From: Pararhodobacter zhoushanensis
Lineage (GTDB): Bacteria > Pseudomonadota > Alphaproteobacteria > Rhodobacterales > Rhodobacteraceae
Assembly: GCF_025949695.1 (NCBI RefSeq)
Contig: NZ_JAPDFL010000001.1
Location: forward strand, 4,359,865 to 4,423,864
Direction: 5' to 3'
Length of the DNA stretch: 64,000 bases
This document shows positions 1 to 11,432 of the stretch, one piece after another. Under the pieces are notes generated by a model that saw nothing but the letters and a program-made list of their open reading frames with translations, searched no databases and was not told the DNA's origin. The translations under genes were made by a program, and so were the position numbers. Each line of letters begins with the position of its first letter. Position 1 is the stretch's first letter.

Positions 1-2916
<2,916 letters not shown>

Positions 2917-3099
2917 GCTCGGTATCACCTTTCAATTTTTTCGCGGATGCGCCTGCCGTCGGGCCTCGGCAAGGCTGCACCCCATGCGAAACAGAAGCTG
3001 AGGCCCCATTCCTGCCGATCGTCCCACCGATCAGCTCCCGAGCCCCGGCTGCTTCTGGAAGAAGATCCGCGGGATCACCTGCCAGAAACAGCAGCAGCC

Positions 3100-3121
3100 G
3101 GGCCCGGAGAACACCGGGCCC
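3100..3121 (-). terminator. Hairpin in the rplL-rpoB gap, possible attenuator
   Basis: GGGCCCGG at 3100-3107 pairs perfectly with CCGGGCCC at 3114-3121 around a 6-base loop, about 40 bases past the rplL stop. There is no long T tract. In E. coli, partial termination and RNA processing between rplL and rpoB set the ratio of ribosomal protein to polymerase. A similar role here is inference from position. Confidence 0.45.
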
Positions 3122-3163
3122 AGCCATGTCATGCGGTCAGGATGCGCTGTGCATCCCGCCTGA

Positions 3164-3541
3164 TTACTTCAGCTCAACTTTGGCGCCAGCGGCTTCCAGT
3201 TTCGCTTTGATCTCTTCGGCTTCAGCCTTCGGAGCTTGCTCTTTCACGGCTTTGCCGCCAGCTTCGACCAGGTCCTTGGCTTCTTTCAGGCCCAGACCGG
3301 TGATGCCGCGAACTTCTTTGATCACGTTGATCTTGTTGGCGCCGGCTTCGACCAGGATGACGTCGAATTCGGTTTTTTCTTCCACGGCTTCAGCCGCAGC
3401 GCCAGCCGGACCGGCCATCATGACAGCGCCGCCAGCAGCGGGCTCGATGCCGTATTCGTCTTTCAGGATCGTTTTCAGTTCCTGAGCTTGCAGCAGGGTC
3501 AGGTTGACGATTTGCTCGGCGAGAGCTTTCAGATCAGACAT
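3164..3541 (-). CDS. rplL: 50S ribosomal protein L7/L12
   Basis: This is the flexible stalk protein that recruits translation factors to the large ribosomal subunit. The 125-residue product has the family layout. Residues 1-35 are the dimerising helices that bind L10 ([20 protein letters not shown]). Residues about 36-55 are an Ala/Gly-rich hinge. The C-terminal globular domain begins near EKTEFDVIL and carries the factor-binding stretch [15 protein letters not shown]. It lies 69 bases downstream of rplJ, with which it forms the stalk complex, and upstream of rpoB. Length and sequence are ordinary. Confidence 0.98.
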   Translation of the reverse strand: MSDLKALAEQIVNLTLLQAQELKTILKDEYGIEPAAGGAVMMAGPAGAAAEAVEEKTEFDVILVEAGANKINVIKEVRGITGLGLKEAKDLVEAGGKAVKEQAPKAEAEEIKAKLEAAGAKVELK

Positions 3542-3610
3542 TTCAGTTTTCCATTCTAACAGGGTGTTGCCGACATGGGGTAATCAACCACCACACGGGC
3601 TGTTGGGTGC

Positions 3611-4126
3611 TCAAGCGGCTTCCCGCTCCTCCAGGGTGGAGAGGATGCTCGCGATGTTCGAAGCAGGTGCGCCAATGGCCCCGGCGATGTTGGAAGCGGG
3701 TGCGCCAATGCAGCCCACGATCGAAGCGATAAGCTCCTCCCGCGACGGCATGGATGCCACAGCTTTAACACCTTCCGGCGTCAGTGCCGTATCGCCCATT
3801 GCCCCGCCCAGGATCTCAAACTTCTTGTTATCCTTGGCGTAGGCTTCAACCACCTTCGCCGCAGCGACGGGGTCTTCAGAATAGGCGATGACGGTCATGC
3901 CCGTCAGAAGTTTAGCGATGCTTGCGCAGGGCTTGCCTTCCAGGGCGATCTTGGCGAGCTTGTTCTTGGCAACGCGTACAGCCCCACCAGCGTCACGCAT
4001 TTTCGCGCGCAGGGCTTGCATCTCGGCAACCGTCAGACCCGCGTAGTGTGCAACCACAACCACGCCAGAGCTTTCGAAAATCTGGCCGAGCTCGTCGACC
4101 AGGGCTTCCTTTTGTGCTCTATCCAC
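3611..4126 (-). CDS. rplJ: 50S ribosomal protein L10
   Basis: L10 anchors the L7/L12 dimers to the ribosome and in many bacteria represses its own operon by binding the mRNA leader. The start is a GTG at 4126 (protein [17 protein letters not shown]), preceded by GGAG at 8 bases spacing. The N-terminal rRNA-binding domain includes [18 protein letters not shown]. The C-terminal Ala/Gly-rich helix, where L7/L12 bind, covers about the last 40 residues. The 171-residue length is normal. The 290-base gap upstream is the place to expect autogenous control. Confidence 0.97.
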   Translation of the reverse strand: MDRAQKEALVDELGQIFESSGVVVVAHYAGLTVAEMQALRAKMRDAGGAVRVAKNKLAKIALEGKPCASIAKLLTGMTVIAYSEDPVAAAKVVEAYAKDNKKFEILGGAMGDTALTPEGVKAVASMPSREELIASIVGCIGAPASNIAGAIGAPASNIASILSTLEEREAA

Positions 4127-4416
4127 AGGTTTGCTCCAAGTTTGGGGGTTTCCCCCGGCTCAATTGCGCCCCGACCGAAGAGCCGAGGCGTTCGGGTCCG
4201 AAAGGAGCCGAGTCCAAAACCGCCCGAGGGTATCCCCGGAAACAGTTGTCTCGTTCCCTATCTCAGGCAGGAAATTAAGCCTTACTTAAGCCTTTGCAGG
4301 CTATAAACAAGACACCCACCGTCTCGGACAGGACAGGGCGTTTCCGCCCCGCCATTCCCGGCCCGAAGACCGGGAAACTTTGGGCAGGGTGCGTGACGGG
4401 CACGCACCCCGCGAAA
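4127..4416 (-). promoter_or_regulatory. rplA-rplJ intergenic region: hairpins and probable rplJ leader
   Basis: These 290 bases hold no gene. Next to the rplA stop is a perfect 9-bp hairpin (GGGTGCGTG 4387-4395 with CACGCACCC 4401-4409). A second hairpin is CCGGGAA/TTCCCGG at 4355-4376. The minus strand also has two direct copies of AAGGCTTAA near 4270-4290. This is where a promoter for rplJL-rpoBC and an L10-responsive leader would sit. I cannot match the leader to a known fold by eye, so that role is inferred from position. Confidence 0.35.
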
Positions 4417-5115
4417 TTACTGACCCAGCGCCGACGCCAGATCAACGCTGACGCCCGGACCCATGGTCGAGGACAGCGAGACCTTGCGCAGGTAGGTGCC
4501 TTTGGCACCCGTCGGGCGGGCTTTGCTGACCGCGTCAACGATGGCGCGGACGTTCTCGGCCAGCTTGTCGGCGTCGAACGACACTTTGCCCACGCCAGCG
4601 TGGATGATCCCGGCCTTTTCGACCTTGAACTGGACTTCGCCACCCTTGGCGTTGGCCACGGCTTGCGCCACGTCCATCGTCACGGTGCCGACCTTGGGGT
4701 TCGGCATCAGGTTGCGCGGGCCCAGGATCTTGCCCAGACGGCCGACCAGCGGCATCATGTCCGGGGTCGCGATGCAACGATCAAAGTTGATCTCGCCGCC
4801 CTGGATCGCCTGCATCAGCTCTTCGGCGCCGACGATGTCAGCACCGGCAGCGGTGGCTTCATCAGCCTTGGCGCCACGGGCGAAAACAGCGACGCGCACG
4901 GTCTTGCCGGTGCCGTTGGGCAGGCTGACAACACCACGGACCATCTGGTCAGCGTGACGCGGGTCAACGCCGAGGTTGATCGCCACTTCGACGGTCTCGT
5001 CGAATTTGGCGGTCGAGGACGATTTCACCAGCGAGACAGCCTCGCCCAGCGGCATCAGGGACGCGGTGCCAAAGGCTTCGCGCGCGGCGCGGGTACGTTT
5101 ACCGAGCTTTGCCAT
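4417..5115 (-). CDS. rplA: 50S ribosomal protein L1
   Basis: L1 forms the mobile stalk near the ribosomal E site and commonly represses translation of the rplKA mRNA. The 232-residue product starts [15 protein letters not shown] and has the family signatures [19 protein letters not shown] and [11 protein letters not shown] in the middle, with [19 protein letters not shown] near the end. The start lies only 3 bases after the rplK stop, so the two are translated as a unit. Nothing is unusual. Confidence 0.98.
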   Translation of the reverse strand: MAKLGKRTRAAREAFGTASLMPLGEAVSLVKSSSTAKFDETVEVAINLGVDPRHADQMVRGVVSLPNGTGKTVRVAVFARGAKADEATAAGADIVGAEELMQAIQGGEINFDRCIATPDMMPLVGRLGKILGPRNLMPNPKVGTVTMDVAQAVANAKGGEVQFKVEKAGIIHAGVGKVSFDADKLAENVRAIVDAVSKARPTGAKGTYLRKVSLSSTMGPGVSVDLASALGQ

Positions 5116-5118
5116 GAC

Positions 5119-5571
5119 TTACCCCTTGACCTCGATGCCGCAGGATTTCGCCGAACCGACGATGATCTGCATGGCGCCTTCGATATCGACGGCGTTCAGA
5201 TCTTTCATCTTGGCTTCGGCGATCTGGCGGATCTGCGCGACGGTGACCGAACCGGCAACTTCACGGCCCGGCTTGACCGAACCCTTGGCGCGGTTGCGCT
5301 TGCCGACCGGCTTCAGACCAGCGGCTTTTTTCAGGTACCACGAGGCAGGCGAGGTCTTCAGCTCGAGGCTGAACGACTTGTCCTGGTAATACGTGATCAC
5401 CACCGGAACCGGCGAACCGGGTTCCATGTCTGCGGTCTTCGCGTTGAAGTCCTTGCAGAACTGCATGATGTTGATGCCGCGCTGACCCAGAGCCGGGCCG
5501 ACGGGCGGGGACGGGTTGGCTTGCCCCGCCTTAACTTGCAGCTTCAGCTGCCCGATAACTTTCTTGGCCAT
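5119..5571 (-). CDS. rplK: 50S ribosomal protein L11
   Basis: L11 binds the GTPase-associated region of 23S rRNA and takes part in factor-dependent GTP hydrolysis and the stringent response. The 150-residue product begins [20 protein letters not shown], followed by the proline-rich stretch [16 protein letters not shown] that interacts with release factors. The C-terminal rRNA-binding domain ends with [14 protein letters not shown]. It sits 88 bases downstream of nusG and directly ahead of rplA, the standard order. Confidence 0.98.
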   Translation of the reverse strand: MAKKVIGQLKLQVKAGQANPSPPVGPALGQRGINIMQFCKDFNAKTADMEPGSPVPVVITYYQDKSFSLELKTSPASWYLKKAAGLKPVGKRNRAKGSVKPGREVAGSVTVAQIRQIAEAKMKDLNAVDIEGAMQIIVGSAKSCGIEVKG

Positions 5572-5659
5572 GTGGCCGCTCCTTTTTTCACAACGCCCCG
5601 GTATGGGGCCTGCTTAGTGGTCCGGCGAAACCCTTGGGTCCGCCTCCCACGGTGACCAC

Positions 5660-6193
5660 TCAGGCGCCTTTGGTGACCTGAGTGAATTCCAGTTCGACCG
5701 GCGTCGGCCGGCCAAAGATCGACACCATCACCTTCAGGCGACCGTTGTCTTCGTCCACTTCCTCGACCATGCCCGAGAAGCCGTCGAACGGACCGTCCGA
5801 CACCTTGACCTGCTCGCCGACCTCGTAGCGGATCAGGTTGCGCGGCGCTTCCTGACCTTCTTCGACGCGGTTCAGGATCAGGTTGACCTCTTCGTCGCGC
5901 ATCGGGCTGGGTTTGCCCAGCTGACCCAGAAAGCCGGTGACGCGGTTGATCGAGCTGACCAGATGGTAGGTTTTGTTCGACATCTCCATGCGCACCAGCA
6001 CATAGCCAGGCATGAAGCGGCGCTCGGACGTCACTTTCTTGCCGCGACGCACCTCGATGACCTCTTCGGTCGGCACGAGAACTTCTTCGATCTCGTCCTC
6101 AAGCCCCGCCTCGGCGGTCGCCTGGCGGATCGCTTCGGCGACCTTCTTCTCGAAGTTCGAGAGGACGCTCACCGAATACCAGCGCTTGGCCAT
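5660..6193 (-). CDS. nusG: Transcription termination/antitermination factor NusG
   Basis: NusG binds RNA polymerase, reduces pausing, couples transcription to translation and helps Rho. I place the start at the ATG at 6193 (MAKRWYSVSVLSNFEKKV), giving 177 residues, the normal size. An in-frame upstream ATG at 6238 would add 15 residues unlike any NusG. The NGN domain covers roughly residues 1-115 (FMPGYVLVRM is typical). The C-terminal KOW domain contains GEQVKVSDGPFDGFSGMVEEVD. It lies 208 bases downstream of secE. Confidence 0.97.
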   Translation of the reverse strand: MAKRWYSVSVLSNFEKKVAEAIRQATAEAGLEDEIEEVLVPTEEVIEVRRGKKVTSERRFMPGYVLVRMEMSNKTYHLVSSINRVTGFLGQLGKPSPMRDEEVNLILNRVEEGQEAPRNLIRYEVGEQVKVSDGPFDGFSGMVEEVDEDNGRLKVMVSIFGRPTPVELEFTQVTKGA

Positions 6194-6401
6194 GCCATTT
6201 CCCCGTCTGCAACGGCCTGAACCGCCGCGAAATTCCATTGACGATCAGAGAGTTGCCCCAGACCTGACCGCGACTGTCCGGCAGACAAAAAATGTGCGCA
6301 CCGAATCGGTGCGCGTCATGATGCCGGGTGTTCTTGGTGCCTTTATCGATGCCAGCGTGAAACTTCAAGTCCCCGGCTGGATTTTCACCCCTGTTCGCGG
6401 C

Positions 6402-6599
6402 TCAGCTCACAAAGCCCAGCAGCGCGCCCAGACCGGTGCGGATCAACAGGTCAACGGCGAAAAAGAACACTGCAGTCAGGCCGGTCAGAACCAGCACCAT
6501 GATGGTGCTGACGCCCACTTCGCGGCGGGTCGGCCACGAGACCTTGGCGGTCTCAGCACGTACCTGCTGCATAAAGGTCAACGGGTTGGTCCAAGCCAT
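6402..6599 (-). CDS. secE: Preprotein translocase subunit SecE
   Basis: SecE is the small clamp subunit of the SecYEG channel in the inner membrane. The 65-residue product (MAWTNPLTFMQQVRAETAKV, then SWPTRREV) has the conserved amphipathic segment and one membrane helix (VSTIMVLVLTGLTAVFFFAV). This is the short single-helix form usual outside the enterobacteria. A longer reading back to 6968 is open but has no SecE character. The gene precedes nusG. Confidence 0.96.
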   Translation of the reverse strand: MAWTNPLTFMQQVRAETAKVSWPTRREVGVSTIMVLVLTGLTAVFFFAVDLLIRTGLGALLGFVS

Positions 6600-6966
6600 G
6601 GGAACACCTCTGGGCACAATCGCAAGCCACACGAATAGCGGCGCGGCGGGTTGGCGCTCAGATACGCCCCGCCCGTGGCGGATCCAACCCTGCGGGACCA
6701 ACCAGAGCACGAAGCCGCCGATGTTGACGTTTCTGCAACACAGCACGCGCTGGCCCGCGCGCGGCTCACAAGGCCGACCGTCGGCGGCCATCGCCGCGTC
6801 CCTCCGACAGTTCAAAGCCTTGCGTATCCGCGGCACCGGTTTCAGGGTCGCCGCATAGGCCGCAGGGCCGCATTCGGGGATCAGAAGCGATGGGCGCAGA
6901 TTCTGCTTTACGGCGGAGCCGGGCCGTGGATGGGTCACACAAACCTGCAGCGTGAAAGGCGGTGAC
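6600..6966. other. Gene-free gap between divergent secE and the LysE-type gene
   Basis: These 367 bases separate the starts of secE (minus) and the LysE-type gene (plus). Frames are open on both strands, but their translations are Arg/Pro-rich and resemble no protein I know. The region should contain the secE promoter and that of the plus-strand gene. I cannot point to a convincing -35/-10 pair. A ribosome binding site (AAAGGCGGTG) ends the gap before 6967. Confidence 0.4.
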
Positions 6967-7596
6967 ATGGATTTTCAGAACTGGATTGCCTTCGTTGCTG
7001 CCTCCACGGCCCTGCTGCTCATCCCCGGACCGACGGCGTTGATGATCCTCAGCTATGCCGTCAGTCAGGGCCGACGGGTCGCGCTGGCAACCGTCGCGGG
7101 CGTCGTCCTTGGCGATCTGGTGGCCCTGACGGCCTCGCTTGCCGGACTGGGCGCTCTGGTGCTGGCTTCGGCAACGCTGTTCACGGTGCTCAAATGGATC
7201 GGCGCGGCCTATCTGGTGTATCTGGGGTTCGCCCTCATCCGCAGCAGCGCCACCGCCGGACCCGGGCAGCCCGGACCCGTCGCCCGGACGAAAGCTGCCC
7301 GCGTCTTTGTCCATGCGGCCACGGTGACGGCCCTCAATCCCAAATCCATCGTCTTCTTTATCGCCTTCGTCCCCCAGTTCGTGTCCGTGGACCAGCCCTT
7401 GGTGCCGCAATTCGCGATTCTGGCCGCGACCTTCGCCGGCATGGCGGCGATCAATGCCTTCGTGCTGGCGATGCTGGCGGACCGGCTGCGGCACAAGATC
7501 GCGCGCCCTACAGTTATCGGCTGGCTCTCCCGGCTGGGCGGCGGCGCGCTGATCGCCATGGGGCTTGCCACCGTCGCGTTCAAACGCTCGGCGTAG
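6967..7596 (+). CDS. LysE/RhtB-family amino acid exporter
   Basis: This is an inner-membrane protein of the LysE/RhtB group, exporters of amino acids or their derivatives. The 209-residue product begins MDFQNWIAFVAASTALLLIP followed by GPTALMILSYAVSQG, the family N-terminus. It has about six membrane helices and the mid-protein motif ALNPKSIVFFIAFVPQF. I start at the ATG at 6967, close behind AAAGGCGGTG, rather than the GTG at 6952. It stands alone between tRNA-Trp and secE on the opposite strand to both. The substrate cannot be told from sequence. Confidence 0.9.
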   Translation: MDFQNWIAFVAASTALLLIPGPTALMILSYAVSQGRRVALATVAGVVLGDLVALTASLAGLGALVLASATLFTVLKWIGAAYLVYLGFALIRSSATAGPGQPGPVARTKAARVFVHAATVTALNPKSIVFFIAFVPQFVSVDQPLVPQFAILAATFAGMAAINAFVLAMLADRLRHKIARPTVIGWLSRLGGGALIAMGLATVAFKRSA

Positions 7597-7663
7597 TCAC
7601 GATTGCGACACCGCGCGTCTGCGGGTGCCGGTCAAGGACGTCTCTGATCTGGGAAGGTAAGGA

Positions 7664-7739
7664 TGGCAGGGGCAGCAGGGTTCGAACCCGCGACCTACGG
7701 TTTTGGAGACCGTCGCTCTACCAACTGAGCTATACCCCT
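7664..7739 (-). tRNA. tRNA-Trp (anticodon CCA)
   Basis: The minus strand folds as a full cloverleaf. The acceptor strand AGGGGTA pairs with TGCCCCT before discriminator G and an encoded CCA end. The D arm reads AGCTCAGTTGGTAGAGC, the anticodon loop CTCCAAA gives anticodon CCA, and the T arm is GCGGGTTCGAACCCTGC. It is 76 bases with CCA. A tRNA-Trp just before secE-nusG is common in this group, but here a plus-strand exporter gene lies between them. Confidence 0.97.
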
Positions 7740-8009
7740 ATCCTTGGCGGGGAACTACGGCAGCGCAAAAGGGAAATCAAGGGGCGAATTTCATCAAGAT
7801 CGCGCGCAGTCACCCGCCGACCGATTCGCCGCGCCCGTCTTCATCTTGCTGTAAATACGCACCCTGCCTTTTTCCCCACAGGCGCGTGCGCAAGCGGGGT
7901 GGGTGGGCGGGAGCGCCGCGCGCGCGCCGGGCCACAGACCCCGACGCCAAAGTGTTGCCATCCCCACCCCCGCCCCTACACCGAAGGCAGGGCCAAACCG
8001 GGGGCATCC

Positions 8010-9203
8010 ATGCTGGCAGGCAAGCGCATCCTTCTGATCATCGGCGGCGGTATCGCGGCCTATAAGTCACTCGAACTCATCCGCCTGCTCAAAGGCGCGG
8101 GCGCGACGGTCACCCCCGTCCTCACCAAAGGTGGTGCCGAATTCGTCACCCCCCTCTCCATCGCCGCCCTTGCCGGGGAACCGCTGCACCGCGATCTCTT
8201 CGACCTGACGACCGAGGCCGAGATGGGCCATATCCAGCTCTCGCGCGCTGCCGATCTGATTGTCGTCGCCCCTGCCACCGCCGACCTCATGGCCAAGATG
8301 GCGCAGGGTCACGCCGATGACCTCGCCTCGACCCTGCTGATGGCCACCGACAAGCGCGTGCTGATCGCGCCCGCGATGAACGTCCGCATGTGGAACCACC
8401 CCGCCACCCGGCGCAATCTCAGGACCCTTGCCGCCGACGGCATCCTCACCGTCGGGCCTGACAGCGGCGACATGGCCTGCGGTGAACACGGGCCCGGCCG
8501 CCTCGCGGAACCCGCCGCGATTCTCGCCGCCATTGACGCCGCGCTCTCGGACGGCCCGCTCAAGGGCAAGCATATCCTCGTCACCTCGGGCCCCACCCAC
8601 GAACCCATCGACCCCGTGCGCTATATCGCCAACCGCTCCAGCGGCCAGCAGGGCAGTGCCATCGCTGCCGCGCTGCGCGATCTGGGCGCGCGCGTCACCT
8701 TCGTCACCGGCCCCGCCACCACACCGCCGCCCCCCGGCGTCACCGTTGTCGCCGTCGAGACCGCCCGTGAGATGCTGGCCGCCGTCGAAGCCGCCCTCCC
8801 CGCCGATGCCGCCGTCTTCGCCGCTGCCGTCGCCGACTGGCGGGTGAAATCCGAAGCGGGGCAGAAGATGAAGAAACAGGCGGGCGCACCGCTGCCCGTT
8901 CTGGAGTTTACCGAGAACCCCGACATCCTCGCCACCATCTCGCGCCACGCGCAGCGCCCGGCTCTGGTCGTCGGTTTCGCCGCCGAGACCGAGACTGTCA
9001 TCGCCCATGCCCAGGCCAAACGCGCCCGCAAGGGCTGCGACTGGATCGTGGCCAATGACGTCTCGCCCGCCACCGGCATCATGGGCGGCGGCGAAAACGC
9101 CGTGCACCTGATCAGTGACGGCGGTGTCGAAGACTGGCCCCGCCTTCCCAAGCCCGAGGTCGCCCGCCGCCTCGCCGACCGCATCGCACAGGAACTCGCA
9201 TGA
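8010..9203 (+). CDS. coaBC: Bifunctional phosphopantothenoylcysteine decarboxylase / phosphopantothenate-cysteine ligase
   Basis: This enzyme performs two steps of coenzyme A synthesis: CTP-dependent joining of cysteine to 4'-phosphopantothenate, then FMN-dependent decarboxylation. The 397-residue product has the flavoprotein CoaC half first. It shows the active-site His in [19 protein letters not shown], the substrate motif APAMNVRMW and the clamp Cys in [15 protein letters not shown]. The CoaB half starts near residue 190 with [20 protein letters not shown]. Its stop overlaps the dut start by four bases (ATGA), so coaBC-dut-moeB-like form one operon. Confidence 0.97.
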   Translation: MLAGKRILLIIGGGIAAYKSLELIRLLKGAGATVTPVLTKGGAEFVTPLSIAALAGEPLHRDLFDLTTEAEMGHIQLSRAADLIVVAPATADLMAKMAQGHADDLASTLLMATDKRVLIAPAMNVRMWNHPATRRNLRTLAADGILTVGPDSGDMACGEHGPGRLAEPAAILAAIDAALSDGPLKGKHILVTSGPTHEPIDPVRYIANRSSGQQGSAIAAALRDLGARVTFVTGPATTPPPPGVTVVAVETAREMLAAVEAALPADAAVFAAAVADWRVKSEAGQKMKKQAGAPLPVLEFTENPDILATISRHAQRPALVVGFAAETETVIAHAQAKRARKGCDWIVANDVSPATGIMGGGENAVHLISDGGVEDWPRLPKPEVARRLADRIAQELA

Positions 9204-9667
9204 CCGTCCAGATCAACCTGACCCGCGAGGCCTGGGCCGACGCCGAGATCGCCCTGCCTGCCTATGAGACTGCAGGCTCTGCCGGGGCCGATATCCGCGC
9301 CAACCTGCGCCCCGAGGATCGCGCCACCGGCTTCACCCTCGACCCGTGGCACCGCGCGCTGATCCCCACCGGCCTGAGGCTGGAAATCCCCCCCGGGTTC
9401 GAGGTGCAGGTTCGCCCGCGTTCGGGCCTTGCGCTGAAATTCGGCGTCACCCTGCCCAACACCCCCGGCACCATCGACAGCGATTATCGCGGTCCGGTCG
9501 GGGTGCCGCTGATCAACCTGTCGGATGATCCCTACACCATCCAGCACGGCGAGCGCATCGCGCAGCTGATCGTCGCCCCCGTGGTGCAGGCGCGTTTCGC
9601 GCCCGTCGATGTGCTGGGCGATACCGCGCGCGGCACCGGCGGCTTCGGCTCGACGGGCCGCAGCTGA
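9200..9667 (+). CDS. dut: dUTP diphosphatase
   Basis: dUTPase hydrolyses dUTP to dUMP and pyrophosphate, keeping uracil out of DNA and feeding dTMP synthesis. The 155-residue product carries all five motifs of the trimeric family in order: [52 protein letters not shown] and the P-loop-like tail [10 protein letters not shown]. The start overlaps the coaBC stop by four bases and the stop overlaps the next start by one base. coaBC-dut pairing is widespread in bacteria. Confidence 0.98.
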   Translation: MTVQINLTREAWADAEIALPAYETAGSAGADIRANLRPEDRATGFTLDPWHRALIPTGLRLEIPPGFEVQVRPRSGLALKFGVTLPNTPGTIDSDYRGPVGVPLINLSDDPYTIQHGERIAQLIVAPVVQARFAPVDVLGDTARGTGGFGSTGRS

Positions 9668-10725
9668 TGATGGCGCTGCTCTTCGCCGCAGCGGCTCTCT
9701 GGGCGCTGGCCTGGGTGTTCGGTGTGCCGATGCGCGTGCGGCTGGTGGTGCTGGGCGTGGTCTGGCTGGCGATCGTCGCCGCCCATTTACTGCTGCCCGC
9801 CGAGATCCCCTTCCGCGCCAACACCGGCGGCGACGCGCGCCCCTGGCTGGTGCTGGCGATCCTCGCGCTGGCCATCTGGGGCTACCGCGCCCTGCTCGCC
9901 CGCCTGCGCCGCCGCGCGCAGGCGAAAGCGCCCGCGCCACCCGACACCACGCCCAAACCGCTGTTCTCCGACACCGAGCTGAACCGCTACGCCCGCCACA
10001 TGATGCTGCGCGAGGTCGGCGGGCCCGGCCAGCGCGCCCTCAAACAGGCCAAGGTTCTGGTCATCGGTGCCGGCGGCCTCGGCTCGCCCGCCCTGCTCTA
10101 TCTGGCGGCGGCGGGGGTCGGCACCATCGGGGTGATCGACGATGACACCGTTGATGGCACCAACCTGCAACGCCAGATCATCCACACCGACGCGCGCATC
10201 GGCATGCCCAAGGTCTTCTCGGCGCAGGCGCAGATGCAGGCGCTCAACCCTTTCGTCACCGTGCAGCCCTATCACCGCCGCCTGACCGAAGCCGAGGCCG
10301 AGCAGCTCTTTGCGCAGTATGACCTGATCCTCGACGGCACCGATAATTTCGACACCCGCTACCTGACCAACCGCATCGCCGTGCAATGCGGCAAACCGCT
10401 GATCGCCGCCGCCATCACGCAATGGGAGGGGCAGATCGCCCTCTACGACCCCGCGCGCGGCGGCCCCTGCTTTGAATGCCTCTTCCCCGAGCGCCCCGCC
10501 CCCGGCCTCGTCCCCAGCTGCGCCGAGGCAGGCGTCATCGCCCCGCTTCCCGGCGTCCTTGGCTCGATGATGGCCGTTGAAGCGCTCAAGACCCTGACCA
10601 ATGCCGGTGCGCCCCTGCGCGGCGCGCTGGTGATCTACGACGGCCTCTACGGCGAATCCCGCCGCATGACCACGCATGCCCGCGCCGATTGCCCCGTCTG
10701 CCACGGCAAAGGCGCCACCGCCTGA
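9667..10725 (+). CDS. moeB: HesA/MoeB/ThiF-family adenylyltransferase with N-terminal membrane segments
   Basis: This family adenylates the C-terminal glycine of small sulfur-carrier proteins such as MoaD or ThiS. The catalytic part begins near residue 100 (SDTELNRYARHMMLREVGGP). It shows the nucleotide-binding motif GAGGLGSPALLYLAAAGVG, GTDNFDTRYLTN and two zinc Cys pairs (CFECLFPE and CPVCHGKG). The first 95 residues are unusual for MoeB: two to three hydrophobic segments (about residues 3-20, 22-42 and 58-75) that should anchor it in the inner membrane. It overlaps dut by one base. Whether it serves molybdopterin, thiamine or another carrier is not decidable here. Confidence 0.88.
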   Translation: MMALLFAAAALWALAWVFGVPMRVRLVVLGVVWLAIVAAHLLLPAEIPFRANTGGDARPWLVLAILALAIWGYRALLARLRRRAQAKAPAPPDTTPKPLFSDTELNRYARHMMLREVGGPGQRALKQAKVLVIGAGGLGSPALLYLAAAGVGTIGVIDDDTVDGTNLQRQIIHTDARIGMPKVFSAQAQMQALNPFVTVQPYHRRLTEAEAEQLFAQYDLILDGTDNFDTRYLTNRIAVQCGKPLIAAAITQWEGQIALYDPARGGPCFECLFPERPAPGLVPSCAEAGVIAPLPGVLGSMMAVEALKTLTNAGAPLRGALVIYDGLYGESRRMTTHARADCPVCHGKGATA

Positions 10726-10757
10726 CCGCGCAACGCGCCTTGCCAACTTTATGCTCT

Positions 10758-10812
10758 AAATATCCTGGGGGGTGAATTCGGCGTCAGCCGAAGAGGGGGG
10801 CAACGCCCCCCT
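10758..10812 (+). repeat. Composite palindromic intergenic element, copy A (right half only)
   Basis: The core AAATATCC (10758-10765) is followed by a G run with GGTGAATT. Hairpin 1 is TTCGGC (10777-10782), GTCA, GCCGAA (10787-10792). Hairpin 2 is GGGGGGC (10795-10801), AAC, GCCCCCC (10805-10811). It lies between the 3' ends of the convergent moeB-like and acetyltransferase genes. The left palindrome arm of longer copies is absent. A role as terminator or REP-like element is inferred. Confidence 0.85.
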
Positions 10813-10832
10813 GCCTGCTTCTTCACGCGCGC

Positions 10833-11360
10833 TCAGCCCGGCAGACGCAGCACGACGTTCTCGAACGGCGCGCCCTGATCGTCGTCAGCGCGGCGCGAGA
10901 TCTCTTCAAACCCAAGCTGCCGATAGAACGCCATCGCACGGCTGTTGTCGGTGTAGACCTCCAGCTCCAGCGTGCCTTTTTTCTCCCGCGCCAACGCCAT
11001 CAGCGCGCGGCCGATGCCCTGCCCATGGGCGTCGGGCTGAACGAACAGCCCGCCGACAAAGCTTTCCAGCAACCCGATAAACCCGACCGGCTTTGTGCCG
11101 CGAAGGGCAACCCAGGTCTCGGCCTTGGGCAGGTAGATCTCTTCGACCAGCGCCTGATCCCTGCGCAGACGCTCTTCCCCCAGAAACCCATGCGCCTGAC
11201 GCGAGGCTTGCAACCAGATGTCGGACAGCGCGGCCAGATCCTCGTCCCGATAGGGGCGAAAGGTCAGCGCGGCCGGTTCCCCGACAGCCGGGGCGGGCTG
11301 CGGCTTGAACAGCCGGGCCTGCAATCGTTGCAGCGCGGGTTTGCGGGCGTGATCGGGCAT
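10833..11360 (-). CDS. GNAT-family N-acetyltransferase
   Basis: This is an acetyl-CoA-dependent acetyltransferase of the GNAT fold with unknown acceptor. The 175-residue product has an extra N-terminal stretch of about 30 residues (MPDHARKPALQRLQARLF). The GNAT domain follows from LTFRPYRDEDLAALSDIWLQ. The acetyl-CoA loop is FVQPDAHGQGIGRALMALA and the C-terminal motif is TDNSRAMAFYRQLGFEE. It is monocistronic on the minus strand, converging on the coaBC operon across repeat copy A and back-to-tail with slt. Confidence 0.85.
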   Translation of the reverse strand: MPDHARKPALQRLQARLFKPQPAPAVGEPAALTFRPYRDEDLAALSDIWLQASRQAHGFLGEERLRRDQALVEEIYLPKAETWVALRGTKPVGFIGLLESFVGGLFVQPDAHGQGIGRALMALAREKKGTLELEVYTDNSRAMAFYRQLGFEEISRRADDDQGAPFENVVLRLPG

Positions 11361-11432
11361 GGCGGCCTCTCTTGTCTCAGGGCCCGCCTGCTAGAGCCTC
11401 ACCGCAGCCGGGTCAAGCCGACCGGCCGGCGC

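Noticed and set aside
4294..5655. 453-codon plus-strand frame across rplA and rplK
   Set aside because: Antisense shadow of two certain ribosomal protein genes; the translation resembles no protein.
8067..9107. 346-codon minus-strand frame opposite coaBC
   Set aside because: Gly-rich shadow; coaBC carries all catalytic motifs on the plus strand.
10758..10812. Composite element as an insertion sequence remnant
   Set aside because: No transposase fragment or target duplication is visible around any copy; hairpin covariation fits a structured repeat better.
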